NCBI RefSeq assembly: GCF_002201515.1
Contig: NZ_CP021421.1
Coordinates: forward strand, 1,984,001 to 2,048,000
Source of the DNA: Muribaculum intestinale
GTDB lineage: Bacteria > Bacteroidota > Bacteroidia > Bacteroidales > Muribaculaceae
Reading direction: 5' to 3'
DNA length: 64,000 nucleotides
Part shown: positions 8,909 to 22,154 of the stretch, piece after piece
How the letters are laid out: each line of letters starts with the position of its first letter
Position numbering within the stretch: the stretch's first letter is position 1
Notes under the pieces: generated by a model
The model's input: the letters and a program-made list of their open reading frames with translations, nothing else
What the model was told of the DNA's origin: nothing
Databases searched by the model: none
Program-made: the position numbers and the translations under genes

Positions 8909-10942
8909 ATGAAAATGAAATATCTAAAGTATATACTGTTTTTCTCAATATTATGTTCATTCGGCGGGAATGTCCATGGACAGATTAACACCGACCAGGT
9001 AATGCGTGTCGGTCAGAATTCACTGTATCTGGAGGATTATGTCCTGTCAATACAGTATTTCAACCAGGTGATAGCTGCCAAACCTTATCTGGCACAACCA
9101 TATTTCTATCGTGCGATTGCTAAGATTTCGCTGGAGGATTATATTGGAGCCGAAGATGATGCTTCGACTGCGATATCATATAACCGGTTTATCACCGGAG
9201 CCTATGAGGTGCGCGGTGTGGCGCGACAGAACCAAGGCAAACTTAAGGAGGCCGTGGAGGATTATGACCGTGCACTTGAGCAACTGCCAGAAAGCCGTGG
9301 ACTGCTGCTCAATAAAGCTCTTGCTCTTGAGGAATTAAAGGATTATAAACGGTCGGAAGCCACTTATGACGAACTGTTTCGCTATCATCCGCGATATGAT
9401 AATGGCCTTGTGGGTCGTGCACGGCTCTATCTTGCGATGGGCGATACGGCAAAGGCAAGCGCTGACATAGACCGTGCGCTTGATTTGAACAAGAATAATG
9501 TGAACGCATACGTGATGCGAGCTGACATAGCTATAAATTCAGCAAAGGACTATGCTCGTGCGAGAAACGATATGGATGAGGCGATAAAATTACAGCCTCA
9601 TTTTTCTGGATATTTCGTGAACCGCGCGTTTCTTCGATATCAGCTTGATGATTATTTCGGAGCCATGGCCGATTTTGACTATGCCATACAGTTGGATCCT
9701 TCGAGTGTGCCGGCATTATTCAATCGCGGTCTGCTTCGTGCTGAGGTAAATGACAATAATAAGGCTATTGATGACTTCACACGTGTGCTTGCGCTTGATC
9801 CGGATAATTACAAGGCAATGTATAACAGGGCTTTGCTGTCAAAGGAAATTGCTGATTACTCAGGGTCAAATGCTGACCTTGACAAGGTGATAGCTGAGTT
9901 CCCTTCTTTTTCAGGCGCATATTTTGTGAGGTGCGAGAACTACCGTCTTATGGGTGAGCGTGCAAAGGCCGAACGCGATTATAACAAGGCTATGGCTCTG
10001 TCTAAACAAGCGGTTCCGGCCGATGAGGGTGCTGATGTTGATGCGGATGCCGGCGGTTCGCAGCAAGGTAAGGAGGAGACTCAGGAGCAGGTGGCAGCAC
10101 GCTTTACATCGCTGTTGACTGTAGACAACAATGCTACTGTAAAAGAGGAATATGCAACCGAGGGCATAAAGGGGCGTGTGCAGGATAGGAATCTGGCGAT
10201 AGAAGTTGAACCTATGTTCACCCTTTCATATTATGTCACAACAACGGAAATCAAGGAAGTCCCATATTATATAAAGGAAGTGGATGACCTTAATGCGACA
10301 CGTGCTCTCAGATTTCTGTTGATGACAACTAACAGGGAACCTCAGCTATCGGATGAGGATGCCATCGGCAAGCATTTTTCATCAATAGAGTATTATAACG
10401 GGTATCTGGAAACACACCGTCCGCGTGCGATTGATTATTTTGGGCGCGCTATGGACTATTATACTCTGCATAATTATGCTTCGGCAATGGCTGATCTTGA
10501 CAGAGCTATCGCTCTTGCTCCTGATTTTACGCTTGCCTATATGCTAAGAGCTAACGCTCGCATGAAAAATGCCGAGATGGATCGTCTGTCGCGTGATACA
10601 AAACGCGAGGGCATCCTGCCGGAGATGGCCGGACAGACATCAAAAATGGTGGCGGCCGAAGTGATGGCAGACCTTGACAAGGTAATAGAACTGTCACCGA
10701 GAATGGCAATAGCATACTATAATAAAGGTAATATGTTGCTCCAGTCGGGCGATTATACATCCGCTTTGAGCGCATATTCCGTCGCTATAGATATCAAGCC
10801 TGATTTCGGTGAGGCGTACTACAACCGAGGATACATATATCTTAAACTTGGCAATAAGGAGGCTGGCGTGGCAGACCTTAGTAAGGCCGGGGAGCTTGGA
10901 ATAGTGCCCAGCTATAATCTTTTGAAGCGTTTTACACGTTGA
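8909..10942 (+). CDS. Secreted TPR-repeat protein
   Basis: The chosen start (MKMKYLKYILFF) gives a 677-residue protein with a clear signal peptide ending near VHGQ. The frame extends upstream to 8774, but that part has no sensible protein features. After the signal come many TPR units over nearly the whole length. Typical examples are YFYRAIAKISLEDYIGAEDD, ALFNRGLLRAEVNDNNKAID and AYYNKGNMLLQSGDYTSALS. A stretch near residues 370-400 is rich in Ala, Asp and Glu and breaks the repeat array. The protein should act in the periplasm or at the outer membrane as a scaffold; partners are unknown. TAACTTTA occurs twice upstream (around 8800-8825) and could serve as weak -7 boxes. Confidence 0.78.
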   Translation: MKMKYLKYILFFSILCSFGGNVHGQINTDQVMRVGQNSLYLEDYVLSIQYFNQVIAAKPYLAQPYFYRAIAKISLEDYIGAEDDASTAISYNRFITGAYEVRGVARQNQGKLKEAVEDYDRALEQLPESRGLLLNKALALEELKDYKRSEATYDELFRYHPRYDNGLVGRARLYLAMGDTAKASADIDRALDLNKNNVNAYVMRADIAINSAKDYARARNDMDEAIKLQPHFSGYFVNRAFLRYQLDDYFGAMADFDYAIQLDPSSVPALFNRGLLRAEVNDNNKAIDDFTRVLALDPDNYKAMYNRALLSKEIADYSGSNADLDKVIAEFPSFSGAYFVRCENYRLMGERAKAERDYNKAMALSKQAVPADEGADVDADAGGSQQGKEETQEQVAARFTSLLTVDNNATVKEEYATEGIKGRVQDRNLAIEVEPMFTLSYYVTTTEIKEVPYYIKEVDDLNATRALRFLLMTTNREPQLSDEDAIGKHFSSIEYYNGYLETHRPRAIDYFGRAMDYYTLHNYASAMADLDRAIALAPDFTLAYMLRANARMKNAEMDRLSRDTKREGILPEMAGQTSKMVAAEVMADLDKVIELSPRMAIAYYNKGNMLLQSGDYTSALSAYSVAIDIKPDFGEAYYNRGYIYLKLGNKEAGVADLSKAGELGIVPSYNLLKRFTR

Positions 10943-10944
10943 AC

Positions 10945-11796
10945 TCAGATTTCTGTTGATGACAGTAACCGTAATACTTCAGGTGAGAGGCATTTACGGA
11001 TGGTATAATACGGTACGGACACATCAATGCTTCCGGTCGAATAGGGTGCTATGTCGTATGGGTTGTAATGGAATACGATATTGTAGCCCTGTAGGTAGAA
11101 CTCCGGACTTACGAAAATCTGGTTTGAAAAAATCCCATAATTGTCGAGTTCGTTGAGTGATCTTACCTGGCACATTGCCATGAGTTGTTCTTGAATTGCC
11201 TTTAACAAGGTTTCATCGCATCCGGCTTTGAATGCAAGCTGAGGAGTGATGACACGGGTGGAATCGAAATCATAGTTTATAAAACGTGATACAGTCATGC
11301 CGTGGGCGCCTCCATCATATGAGGCTGTCATTATCTGATATACGATATAGCTTGGGCTGAATGTTATCGCTGATGCGATTTTGTCGCGATATAGAGTCAT
11401 CGTTTGTCCTTCCGAGGGGATGGAGTCGATTTCTTCCATTATATATGTATCGCTTCCTTCCGGCGAATCGAGGGCGGCAAGAATAGTCTCGTCAATTGAA
11501 GTTTTCGGAGTTTCATATATTGCCGTTATTATCGAATCCTGAAGTGGCTGTATATTAATGCCTCCTAATTCTTCGGGCCATTGGATTGTTAGATGCACCT
11601 TGCTGTAGATTGGCAGCGAATCTGCAAAAACTGCATTTGCGCCTTTGCATATATAGTTGCGTGTCGCGCTCTTTACCGTTTGCACAATCTGGAAATTGGA
11701 TATAGTACTTTCGTTGGATGTGTAGGAGGACTTGTGGCTACATGCGACTGCAATTATGCTAAGGAGTATGGACGATGAAATATACAGGGCTTTCAT
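10945..11796 (-). CDS. DUF3298-domain lipoprotein (RsiV-like)
   Basis: A protein of 283 residues starting with a lipoprotein signal: a hydrophobic segment followed by AVAC with Cys19 as the likely lipidated residue. The rest matches the DUF4163/DUF3298 layout found in RsiV-type proteins and many Bacteroidetes lipoproteins. Recognisable parts are the region around YDGGAHGMT and the C-terminal segment FHYNPYDIAPYSTG ending in IDVSVPY. RsiV is a lysozyme-sensing anti-sigma factor in Firmicutes; no sigma factor gene is adjacent here, so that role cannot be transferred. It is convergent with the TPR gene, 2 bp between stops. Confidence 0.75.
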   Translation of the reverse strand: MKALYISSSILLSIIAVACSHKSSYTSNESTISNFQIVQTVKSATRNYICKGANAVFADSLPIYSKVHLTIQWPEELGGINIQPLQDSIITAIYETPKTSIDETILAALDSPEGSDTYIMEEIDSIPSEGQTMTLYRDKIASAITFSPSYIVYQIMTASYDGGAHGMTVSRFINYDFDSTRVITPQLAFKAGCDETLLKAIQEQLMAMCQVRSLNELDNYGIFSNQIFVSPEFYLQGYNIVFHYNPYDIAPYSTGSIDVSVPYYTIRKCLSPEVLRLLSSTEI

Positions 11797-12034
11797 TAGG
11801 CGTTATTTTTATGGAAGAAAATTTGAAAGATAAATTTTGCGCTTATTTTTTGCGCATGATGACTTGATAATTATATAACGTGTGGTATGTCCATTTTGCT
11901 CATCGTGTATATAGGGGAATAATGAGACTTTAAAGTATTTGTGAACAAAGGTTAAAGTAGGATTGTTATTTGTTTGAGGGATAATAGTATAGTTTTAAAA
12001 GCATGTTTTGCGACATAATTTTCTTGTCAAAAAA

Positions 12035-12067
12035 TTTGGAGGTAATATGGAAAGTGTCTAACTTTGC
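12035..12067 (+). promoter_or_regulatory. rrn promoter P1
   Basis: TTTG at 12035-12038 and TAACTTTGC at 12059-12067 are spaced by 20 nt, a near-perfect Bacteroidetes housekeeping promoter. It lies about 400 nt before 16S. The 240 nt before it, back to the DUF3298 gene start at 11796, hold no gene that I can see. Confidence 0.8.
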
Positions 12068-12173
12068 ACTCGCTTTTGAGAAACACCCCACGGGTGAACG
12101 ACTCAAGGCCGTCCGGCAGAGGCCGGGGTGAGGCAGACGCCAAGAAATAAAAACAAAAATTTCTTCGAAAAAG

Positions 12174-12207
12174 TTTGGAAGTTAAGAAAGAAAGTTATTA
12201 ACTTTGC
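12174..12207 (+). promoter_or_regulatory. rrn promoter P2
   Basis: A second promoter of the same type: TTTG at 12174-12177 and TAACTTTGC at 12199-12207, spaced by 21 nt. Tandem promoters are usual for rRNA operons. The leader between P2 and 16S contains a GCCGCCG/CGGCGG hairpin near 12303-12325 and a CGGTCG segment near 12426 that can pair with CGACCG just after 16S (about 14013), likely part of the 16S processing stem. Confidence 0.8.
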
Positions 12208-12463
12208 AACACTTTTCGCTTCCGGTCTTCCGGGCCGCAAGGGAGCGTCTGACAAGAACATTGAAAGCATTTACAATAGACAAGTAGTACAAGAGAAAGG
12301 GTCTGCCGCCGCAACGACGGCGGTATGACATGAAAGTCTCTTAGCCAATTTCTGAGCCAAGCGCAATAAGCGGTCGGGACATGACACTTCGGGTCGGCGA
12401 TTCATTGGTTCACAAACCGCGCAGCGGTCGTGAAAGCAATAGAAAAAACAAAGACAAAATACA

Positions 12464-14005
<1,542 letters not shown>

Positions 14006-14183
14006 CTGGAGCGACCGCACAAGCGGTGAACTCAGGAGGAAACGACGACCTTAACGAAGGCAAAACGTCAGCCGGACCGTAAGGTTTGGCCGGAATGACA
14101 CAGAGAGGCGTTTCGGGTCATATCCCGGTCTCTTTACTGCTTGGATATTGTTTTCCCATACCGCATCTTCATGATGTGGAAAC

Positions 14184-14257
14184 GGGGGATTAGCTCAGCT
14201 GGCTAGAGCACCTGCTTTGCAAGCAGGGGGTCAACGGTTCGAATCCGTTATTCTCCA
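14184..14257 (+). tRNA. tRNA-Ala (TGC)
   Basis: A 74-nt cloverleaf with acceptor GGGGGAT/ATTCTCC, D-arm TAGCTCAGCTGG, anticodon stem CCTGC/GCAGG around TTTGCAA (anticodon TGC, 14218-14220) and T-arm GGTTCGAATCC. CCA is not encoded. It is the only tRNA in the 16S-23S spacer; tRNA-Ile(GAT), which is usual there in Bacteroides, is not found between 14006 and 14183. Confidence 0.95.
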
Positions 14258-14403
14258 CACAGGAAGGAGCACATTGACATACTGGAAGCAGTCATGATAA
14301 AAGTCATGACAGACAAATCGAAATACGAGTGACCAAATTGGCAAAGTATACTACAATATACGGCGGGCTCATCTTATGATGAGTCAAGTCAAAAGACACC
14401 AAG

Positions 14404-17306
<2,903 letters not shown>

Positions 17307-17453
17307 GGGGAGTATAATCCCCCCAAATAACAAGTGATAGTATACGACAGCAGGAGTCGTGAGTAAATGATTTGTCATTGCTTCCAGAGTGCTACCGACC
17401 TGACCCATACCGGCCGGACGATAAGTACCGGTGACAGGAGAAGATAAAACTAA

Positions 17454-17558
<105 letters not shown>

Positions 17559-17563
17559 TTCAT

Positions 17564-17607
17564 GACAGAGCCTGATGATACAGAATCATCGGGCTCTGTC
17601 TTTTTTT
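17564..17607 (+). terminator. rrn operon terminator
   Basis: A 16-bp stem (GACAGAGCCTGATGAT at 17564-17579 with its complement at 17585-17600, one G-T wobble) and a 5-nt loop, followed by eight T. This is the strongest classical terminator in the window. Confidence 0.92.
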
Positions 17608-17766
17608 GTATACCCCGCTCTCTTTATGCCGCCCACAGCATATGCGCTATACGTTCATCACATAGAGCTCACTTAGATGCATGAATTCTTTCATTCATTA
17701 TGTTTGGGTATGAACAATTCCTGGGTCGGACTTTTATTAATGAATGGAGAAACTAAAAATTTTGTG

Positions 17767-17774
17767 TATCTTTG
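17767..17774 (+). promoter_or_regulatory. -7 promoter box for rsgA
   Basis: TATCTTTG, 17 nt before the ATG at 17792. No TTTG is found at the expected -33 distance. Confidence 0.5.
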
Positions 17775-17791
17775 TCAATTAAACATATTCA

Positions 17792-18727
17792 ATGGATGGT
17801 TTGGTAATAAAGAATACAGGTAGCTGGTATGTCGTTTATACTGATGATAAGCGAGAGATTCCGGCTAAGATTAAAGGCAATTTCAGAATTAAGGGCATAC
17901 GCACCACTAATCCTGTAGCTGTCGGCGATAGGGTGTGTGTGGTTGTCAATGACGATGGGACAGGGTTCATAACGTCGATTTATCCAAGAAAAAATTATAT
18001 TATCCGTAGGGCGAGCAATCTCTCCAAGGAGTCACATATTTTGGCATCAAATATCGACAGGGCATATCTGGTTGTGACGATTGATCATCCGGTGACTTCA
18101 ACAACATTTATTGACCGTTTTCTTGCTTCGGCAGAGGCATATAATGTGCCTGTTACCATTGTGTTCAATAAGACTGACTTACTTCAGGACAGTGATGGGC
18201 GTGAGCTGCTCGATGCGGTCGATTACCTATATTCTTCGATTGGCTATGATACCATTATTGCATGTGCTAAGGACGGAACCGGGATTGAGGATATGACCCG
18301 AGGTATGGCCGGAGGTATTAATCTTCTTGCCGGCAATTCAGGAGTAGGCAAGTCTACAATAATCAATGACTTGATTCCGGGAGTGTCTGTACGTACTGCT
18401 GAGATATCCCAGCAACATGATACCGGGCAGCATACAACTACATTTTCAGAGGCCTACCCACTTCCGGTTGGAGGTTGGGTGATTGACACACCTGGAGTAA
18501 AGGGATTTGGTACGATTGATTTTAAACGAAATGAGGTGGCCCATTATTTCCCGGAGATTTTCAGAGTTTCATCCGGATGTCGTTACGGCAATTGTACACA
18601 TACACATGAACCCGGTTGTGCAGTGCTGCAGGCGCTTGAGGACAATATCATAGCTCGTTCGCGCTATACCTCATATCTCTCGGTGCTTGAGGACTCAGAT
18701 TCCGACAAGTATCGCAAACCATTTTAA
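17792..18727 (+). CDS. rsgA: Ribosome small-subunit GTPase RsgA
   Basis: This 311-residue protein is a late-acting 30S assembly GTPase. It shows the RsgA layout: an N-terminal OB-fold (residues 1-70), then a circularly permuted GTPase with the NKTDLL motif (G4) before the P-loop GNSGVGKST (residues 181-189) and DTPGVKGFG (G3). The C-terminal zinc finger follows (CRYGNCTHTHEPGC, with the Cys/Cys/His/Cys ligands). Length is normal. Its place right after the rRNA operon matches its role in ribosome maturation, but the strong rrn terminator and its own -7 box indicate separate transcription. Confidence 0.95.
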   Translation: MDGLVIKNTGSWYVVYTDDKREIPAKIKGNFRIKGIRTTNPVAVGDRVCVVVNDDGTGFITSIYPRKNYIIRRASNLSKESHILASNIDRAYLVVTIDHPVTSTTFIDRFLASAEAYNVPVTIVFNKTDLLQDSDGRELLDAVDYLYSSIGYDTIIACAKDGTGIEDMTRGMAGGINLLAGNSGVGKSTIINDLIPGVSVRTAEISQQHDTGQHTTTFSEAYPLPVGGWVIDTPGVKGFGTIDFKRNEVAHYFPEIFRVSSGCRYGNCTHTHEPGCAVLQALEDNIIARSRYTSYLSVLEDSDSDKYRKPF

Positions 18728-18784
18728 TGATAGATAGGTCATAAAAGCAGTCATGTATATGAAATCTCTTAATTCTTTATACTT

Positions 18785-18885
18785 CAAGAGGAGTCTTTTC
18801 CGTTACTTTTCGGCTTTTTCGTCGGTTAGGCAGCTCGACACACTCATCCCTCGTTGTGGGAAAATCAAGCGAAAATCCTGTCGCT
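18785..18885. repeat. Possible degenerate relative of the 5.6-kb MITE-like element
   Basis: This gap segment shares the 12-mer CAAGCGAAAATC (18866-18877) with the interior of the element at 5560-5917 (5852-5863). The neighbouring short motifs occur in a similar order (CTCATC before it, a TTCGTCGGTTA-like block further left). No inverted ends remain. The similarity is short and could be chance. Confidence 0.3.
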
Positions 18886-18896
18886 GGAATATAGAA

Positions 18897-18904
18897 TAAT
18901 TTTG
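18897..18904 (+). promoter_or_regulatory. -7 promoter box for the t6A synthase gene
   Basis: TAATTTTG, 29 nt before the ATG at 18934. No TTTG at the -33 position. Confidence 0.45.
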
Positions 18905-18933
18905 ATGACTTACTTAAGTAAATTGTATATATC

Positions 18934-19557
18934 ATGACAACGATTCTAAGGACATATGAAACCAGTATCAACGAACGCTATATTGAGGTTGCAACAAAGG
19001 CTTTGAAAGATGGGCAGTTGATAGTATATCCGACAGATACGCTTTACGCAATAGGTTGCGATGCTCTTAATGCGCGTGCTATCGAGAGAATCTGTCATCT
19101 GAAGAATATTAATCCGCAAAAGGTTAATCTGTCGATTATATGTAATGATATATCGCAGGCTGCCGAGTATGTAAAGATTGACAATAGGGCTTATCGTATT
19201 CTGAAGTCGTGTTTGCCTGGTCCATACACATTCATATTGCCTGCCGCCACTACATTGCCTAGGATATTCAAGGGACGTAAGGTGGTTGGAGTACGTATTC
19301 CGAATAACGATATAGCCCGGTGTCTTGCTCATGCGCTTGGCAATCCGCTGCTATCAGCCTCGGCGCTGAGTGAGACTGATGTAGATTTTATGCACGAAAT
19401 CGTAAATCCGGAAATGATAGCACGCAGATATGAATCAGAGGCATCATTTATTATTGATGGAGGTGAAGGTCGCACTGTATCATCTACAGTAGTCGATCTT
19501 ACTGATAGTTCCAATCCGGTAATTGTCAGAGAGGGTGCCGGGAACTTTGAGATGTAG
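18934..19557 (+). CDS. tsaC: L-threonylcarbamoyladenylate synthase (YrdC/Sua5 family)
   Basis: This 207-residue protein makes threonylcarbamoyl-AMP from threonine, bicarbonate and ATP, the first step of the t6A modification at position 37 of ANN-decoding tRNAs. The YrdC fold is recognised by the start KDGQLIVYPTDTLYAIGCDA, the LPGPYTFIL segment and VGVRIPNN. The late TVSSTVVDL motif near residue 178 is also present. It has only the YrdC domain, without the extra Sua5 C-terminal domain. TsaE of the same pathway is encoded at 42752. It appears to be a single gene. Confidence 0.92.
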   Translation: MTTILRTYETSINERYIEVATKALKDGQLIVYPTDTLYAIGCDALNARAIERICHLKNINPQKVNLSIICNDISQAAEYVKIDNRAYRILKSCLPGPYTFILPAATTLPRIFKGRKVVGVRIPNNDIARCLAHALGNPLLSASALSETDVDFMHEIVNPEMIARRYESEASFIIDGGEGRTVSSTVVDLTDSSNPVIVREGAGNFEM

Positions 19558-19687
19558 TTTTATCGTCATTCTTCATCAGGCATTTTTATCGGCGGATATA
19601 AATGATATATCTGTAATTTTTTTCGATTAAAGGGAGTTCATTAAAGAAAAATTTCTTTAAATTTTTCATGTCTATAAAATTATTGAT

Positions 19688-19695
19688 TAATTTTG
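19688..19695 (+). promoter_or_regulatory. -7 promoter box for mdh
   Basis: TAATTTTG with a TTTC (19663-19666) 21 nt upstream as a partial -33 box. This leaves a leader of about 85 nt before mdh. Confidence 0.5.
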
Positions 19696-19785
19696 TGATG
19701 CTCATGTCGGAAATGGCGTGATGCATTCTGTCATTGCAATAGAAACAAGCATATAAACAATAATAAACCCAATCAAAATTCAATT

Positions 19786-20721
19786 ATGTCAAAGGTAACT
19801 GTAGTAGGTGCCGGTAATGTAGGTGCCACCTGTGCAAATGTATTGGTTACACGTAATGTAGCCGACGAAGTAGTACTTATCGATATCAAGGAAGGTCTCT
19901 CTGAGGGAAAGGCCATGGATATCATGCAGACAGCCAATCTGCTTCATGTCAACACTCACATGACCGGTGTGACCAATGACTATGAAAAGACAAAGGACAG
20001 CGATATCGTTGTTATTACTTCAGGCATTCCCCGCAAGCCCGGCATGACACGTGAGGAGCTTATCGGTGTAAATGCCGGTATCGTTAAGTCGGTTATGGAG
20101 AATGTACTCAAATACAGCAAGAACCCCATAATCATCTGTGTTGCCAATCCTATGGACACACTGACCTACCTTATCCACAAGACATCCGGTCTGCCCAAGA
20201 ATCGCATTATCGGTATGGGTGGTGCCCTCGACAGCTCTCGCTTCAAATATTTCCTTAGCCTTGCATTAAACGCTAATCCTAACGAAATCGAGGGCATGGT
20301 TATTGGTGGTCATGGCGATACAACAATGATTCCTCTGGTGCGCTACGCTGCTTATCGTGGTGTTCCTGCTACAGAATTCCTCCCCAAGGAGCAGCTCGAA
20401 AAAGTTGCTGCCGACACAATGGTGGGCGGTGCAACTCTGACCTCACTTCTCGGTACATCGGCATGGATGGCTCCCGGCGCAGCAGCAGCCGAACTCGTGC
20501 GTGCCGTACTCCACGATGAAAAGCGTGTGATTCCCTGCTCTGCTCTCGTTGAAGGCGAATATGGAGAAAGCGACATCTGTATCGGTGTTCCCTGTCTTCT
20601 CGGCCGCAACGGTATCGAAAAGATTGTAGAACTCTCTCTCAACGAAGAAGAGAAGGCTCTCTTCAAGAAGAGCGCCGAGGCTGTGCGTAAGACTAACGGA
20701 GCTCTTGCCGCTGCTCTCTAA
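19786..20721 (+). CDS. mdh: Malate dehydrogenase
   Basis: This 311-residue NAD-dependent enzyme interconverts malate and oxaloacetate in central carbon metabolism. The N-terminal Rossmann motif VVGAGNVGATCA, the acidic residue after the second strand (VVLIDIKEG, NAD preference), the substrate-binding SGIPRKPGMTRE loop and the catalytic His176 in IGGHGDTTMIP are all present. It is of the LDH-like MDH type found in Bacteroidetes. Codon use is visibly more biased (many C-ending codons) than its neighbours, which fits high expression. It is a single gene with a hairpin downstream. Confidence 0.96.
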   Translation: MSKVTVVGAGNVGATCANVLVTRNVADEVVLIDIKEGLSEGKAMDIMQTANLLHVNTHMTGVTNDYEKTKDSDIVVITSGIPRKPGMTREELIGVNAGIVKSVMENVLKYSKNPIIICVANPMDTLTYLIHKTSGLPKNRIIGMGGALDSSRFKYFLSLALNANPNEIEGMVIGGHGDTTMIPLVRYAAYRGVPATEFLPKEQLEKVAADTMVGGATLTSLLGTSAWMAPGAAAAELVRAVLHDEKRVIPCSALVEGEYGESDICIGVPCLLGRNGIEKIVELSLNEEEKALFKKSAEAVRKTNGALAAAL

Positions 20722-20787
20722 TGCGTTTAGATTCCGGCATTAATCCGGAATGACGATTAGGTGTTTCCTATTCGAACTAAAATATAA

Positions 20788-20839
20788 GGCAGAATGTTTT
20801 CTGATATAATGGAAACTTTCTGCCTTTATTATCTTTTGG
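20788..20839 (+). terminator. Probable terminator after mdh
   Basis: GGCAGAA (20788-20794) pairs with TTCTGCC (20818-20824), and TTTTC/GGAAA can extend it inwards, followed by TTTATTATCTTTT. A smaller hairpin, ATTCCGG/CCGGAAT, lies just before it (20731-20751). Confidence 0.6.
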
Positions 20840-20921
20840 AAGTTTTATTAGTCTGGCATACACAGTGCACGCCGGAATTTTATGTGGCCTGTGTCTGTCG
20901 ATAAATCAGTAATATATAAGA

Positions 20922-21416
20922 ATGAAAACAATCAAGTTATTAGTATGTGCCGTATTGCTTTCGTCTGCTATGATTGGATGCGGCAGCCGGAGCGCACAGA
21001 ATGGTGAAGCCGAAAATACAAATGCTGTTGAGAAAACCGAGGAGGAAATCGCCAATGCAGTTCCCAAGCCTATTGAGCTCGGCCCGAATGATATCCTTGA
21101 GTTTGGTGAGCCTCAGCCTATGCCAATTGTCGTAGATTTCTCTGCTTCATGGTGTGGTCCGTGTCGACAGATGCACCCCATCTTCGATAAACTGGCTAAG
21201 AAATACCATGGGAAGGTACAGTTTATATATGTGGACATTGACAAGGCTCCGCAACTTGCCAAGCAGTATGGTGTGGAGGCCGTGCCTACATTGCTGTTCG
21301 TAAACAAAAAAGGTGAGATTGACCGTAATATCGGTTTTATGTCGGAAGATGCCATGGAGGCGGCTGTTCAAAGCATCATGCCAACAGATACAGCTCCGCG
21401 CATCGAGCCTCGTTAA
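20922..21416 (+). CDS. Thioredoxin-fold lipoprotein
   Basis: A protein of 164 residues starting with a lipoprotein signal ending MIGC (Cys20 lipidated). A charged linker runs to about residue 65. A thioredoxin domain follows with active site WCGPC (Cys78 and Cys81), the cis-Pro motif VEAVPTLLF and the VDIDKAPQLAKQYGV strand. It should act as a thiol-disulfide exchanger or reductant at the periplasmic face of a membrane. A partner is not apparent from the neighbours. It ends in a strong bidirectional terminator that also closes the opposing tRNA-Val unit. Confidence 0.87.
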   Translation: MKTIKLLVCAVLLSSAMIGCGSRSAQNGEAENTNAVEKTEEEIANAVPKPIELGPNDILEFGEPQPMPIVVDFSASWCGPCRQMHPIFDKLAKKYHGKVQFIYVDIDKAPQLAKQYGVEAVPTLLFVNKKGEIDRNIGFMSEDAMEAAVQSIMPTDTAPRIEPR

Positions 21417-21452
21417 AAAAAAGTCCTGACTAAAAGTCAGGACTTTTTTTTT
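21415..21452. terminator. Bidirectional intrinsic terminator
   Basis: AGTCCTGACT (21422-21431) and AGTCAGGACT (21435-21444) form a perfect 10-bp stem with a 3-nt loop, flanked by A-run on the left and T-run on the right. It serves the thioredoxin gene on + and the tRNA-Val cluster on -. Confidence 0.88.
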
Positions 21453-21453
21453 G

Positions 21454-21528
21454 TGGGCGCTGAGGGATTCGAACCCCCGACCCTCTGCTTGTAAGGCAGA
21501 TGCTCTGAACCAGCTGAGCTAAGCGCCC
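21454..21528 (-). tRNA. tRNA-Val (TAC), copy 3 in transcription order
   Basis: A 75-nt cloverleaf on the - strand: acceptor GGGCGCT/AGCGCCC, anticodon stem TCTGC/GCAGA around CTTACAA (anticodon TAC), T-arm GGTTCGAATCC. CCA is not encoded. Confidence 0.95.
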
Positions 21529-21598
21529 GTTAGGGAAAATTCGGAAATTCCGAACTTAATCATTGAGGATACTCGATTTTAAGATGACTTCTCATCTG

Positions 21599-21673
21599 TG
21601 GGCGCTGAGGGATTCGAACCCCCGACCCTCTGCTTGTAAGGCAGATGCTCTGAACCAGCTGAGCTAAGCGCCC
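21599..21673 (-). tRNA. tRNA-Val (TAC), copy 2
   Basis: Identical in sequence to the copies on either side. The spacers between copies (about 70 nt) are themselves nearly identical, showing tandem duplication of a unit of about 145 bp. Confidence 0.95.
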
Positions 21674-21744
21674 GTTAGGGAAATCCGGAAATTCCGGAAC
21701 TTTAATCACTGAGAACACTCGATTTTAAGATGTCTTTTCATCTG

Positions 21745-21819
21745 TGGGCGCTGAGGGATTCGAACCCCCGACCCTCTGCTTGTAAGGCAGATGCTCTGAA
21801 CCAGCTGAGCTAAGCGCCC
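21745..21819 (-). tRNA. tRNA-Val (TAC), copy 1 (promoter-proximal)
   Basis: Identical to the two other copies and closest to the promoter at 21842-21873. Confidence 0.95.
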
Positions 21820-21841
21820 TGTGTTCTCCGTTAAAGCGATG

Positions 21842-21873
21842 CAAAGTTACGGCTCTTTTATATAACTTTCAAA
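21842..21873 (-). promoter_or_regulatory. Promoter of the tRNA-Val cluster
   Basis: On the - strand, TTTG (21873-21870) and TAACTTTG (21849-21842, followed by C) are spaced by 20 nt, a canonical Bacteroidetes promoter about 20 nt before the first tRNA. Confidence 0.8.
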
Positions 21874-22154
21874 TTTTTGAGCGACTTTTTTTTGAAAAAA
21901 TTCGAGTCGAGGTTGCTTTATTCGTGCGTAACAGGTGTAATATACTGAACTGTAGGCGTTTGTAAGAAAGGCGCTTTTCTCGAAAAATATGATATATTGC
22001 TCATTCGATAATATTGGCTATATGAGTACAACGTCAAATGTTAAACACAATAAAAATTTTCATTCATGGTTAAACCTTTTTTTGTATAAATACTCCAACA
22101 AAGCGTACTAATTTTCCAAAAAAAGATTGTCCTCATAAAATATCACTACGCGTT
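21874..22154. other. AT-rich upstream region of the outer-membrane barrel gene
   Basis: No gene is seen. A TTTTTTTG at 22077-22084 followed by TACTAATTTTC (22106-22116) could be a degenerate promoter for the gene at 22155, but the -7 box is imperfect. Confidence 0.35.

Larger units (their letters stand above)
21454..21819 (-). repeat. Tandem array of three tRNA-Val units
   Basis: Three 75-nt tRNA genes repeat with periods of 145 and 146 nt. The two spacers differ only at scattered positions and small indels, and each carries a small AATTC/GGAATT-type hairpin. Confidence 0.9.

Noticed and set aside
21454..21819. Regularly spaced repeats resembling a CRISPR array
   Set aside because: The repeats are 75-nt tRNA-Val genes with conserved spacers, not short repeats with unique spacers.
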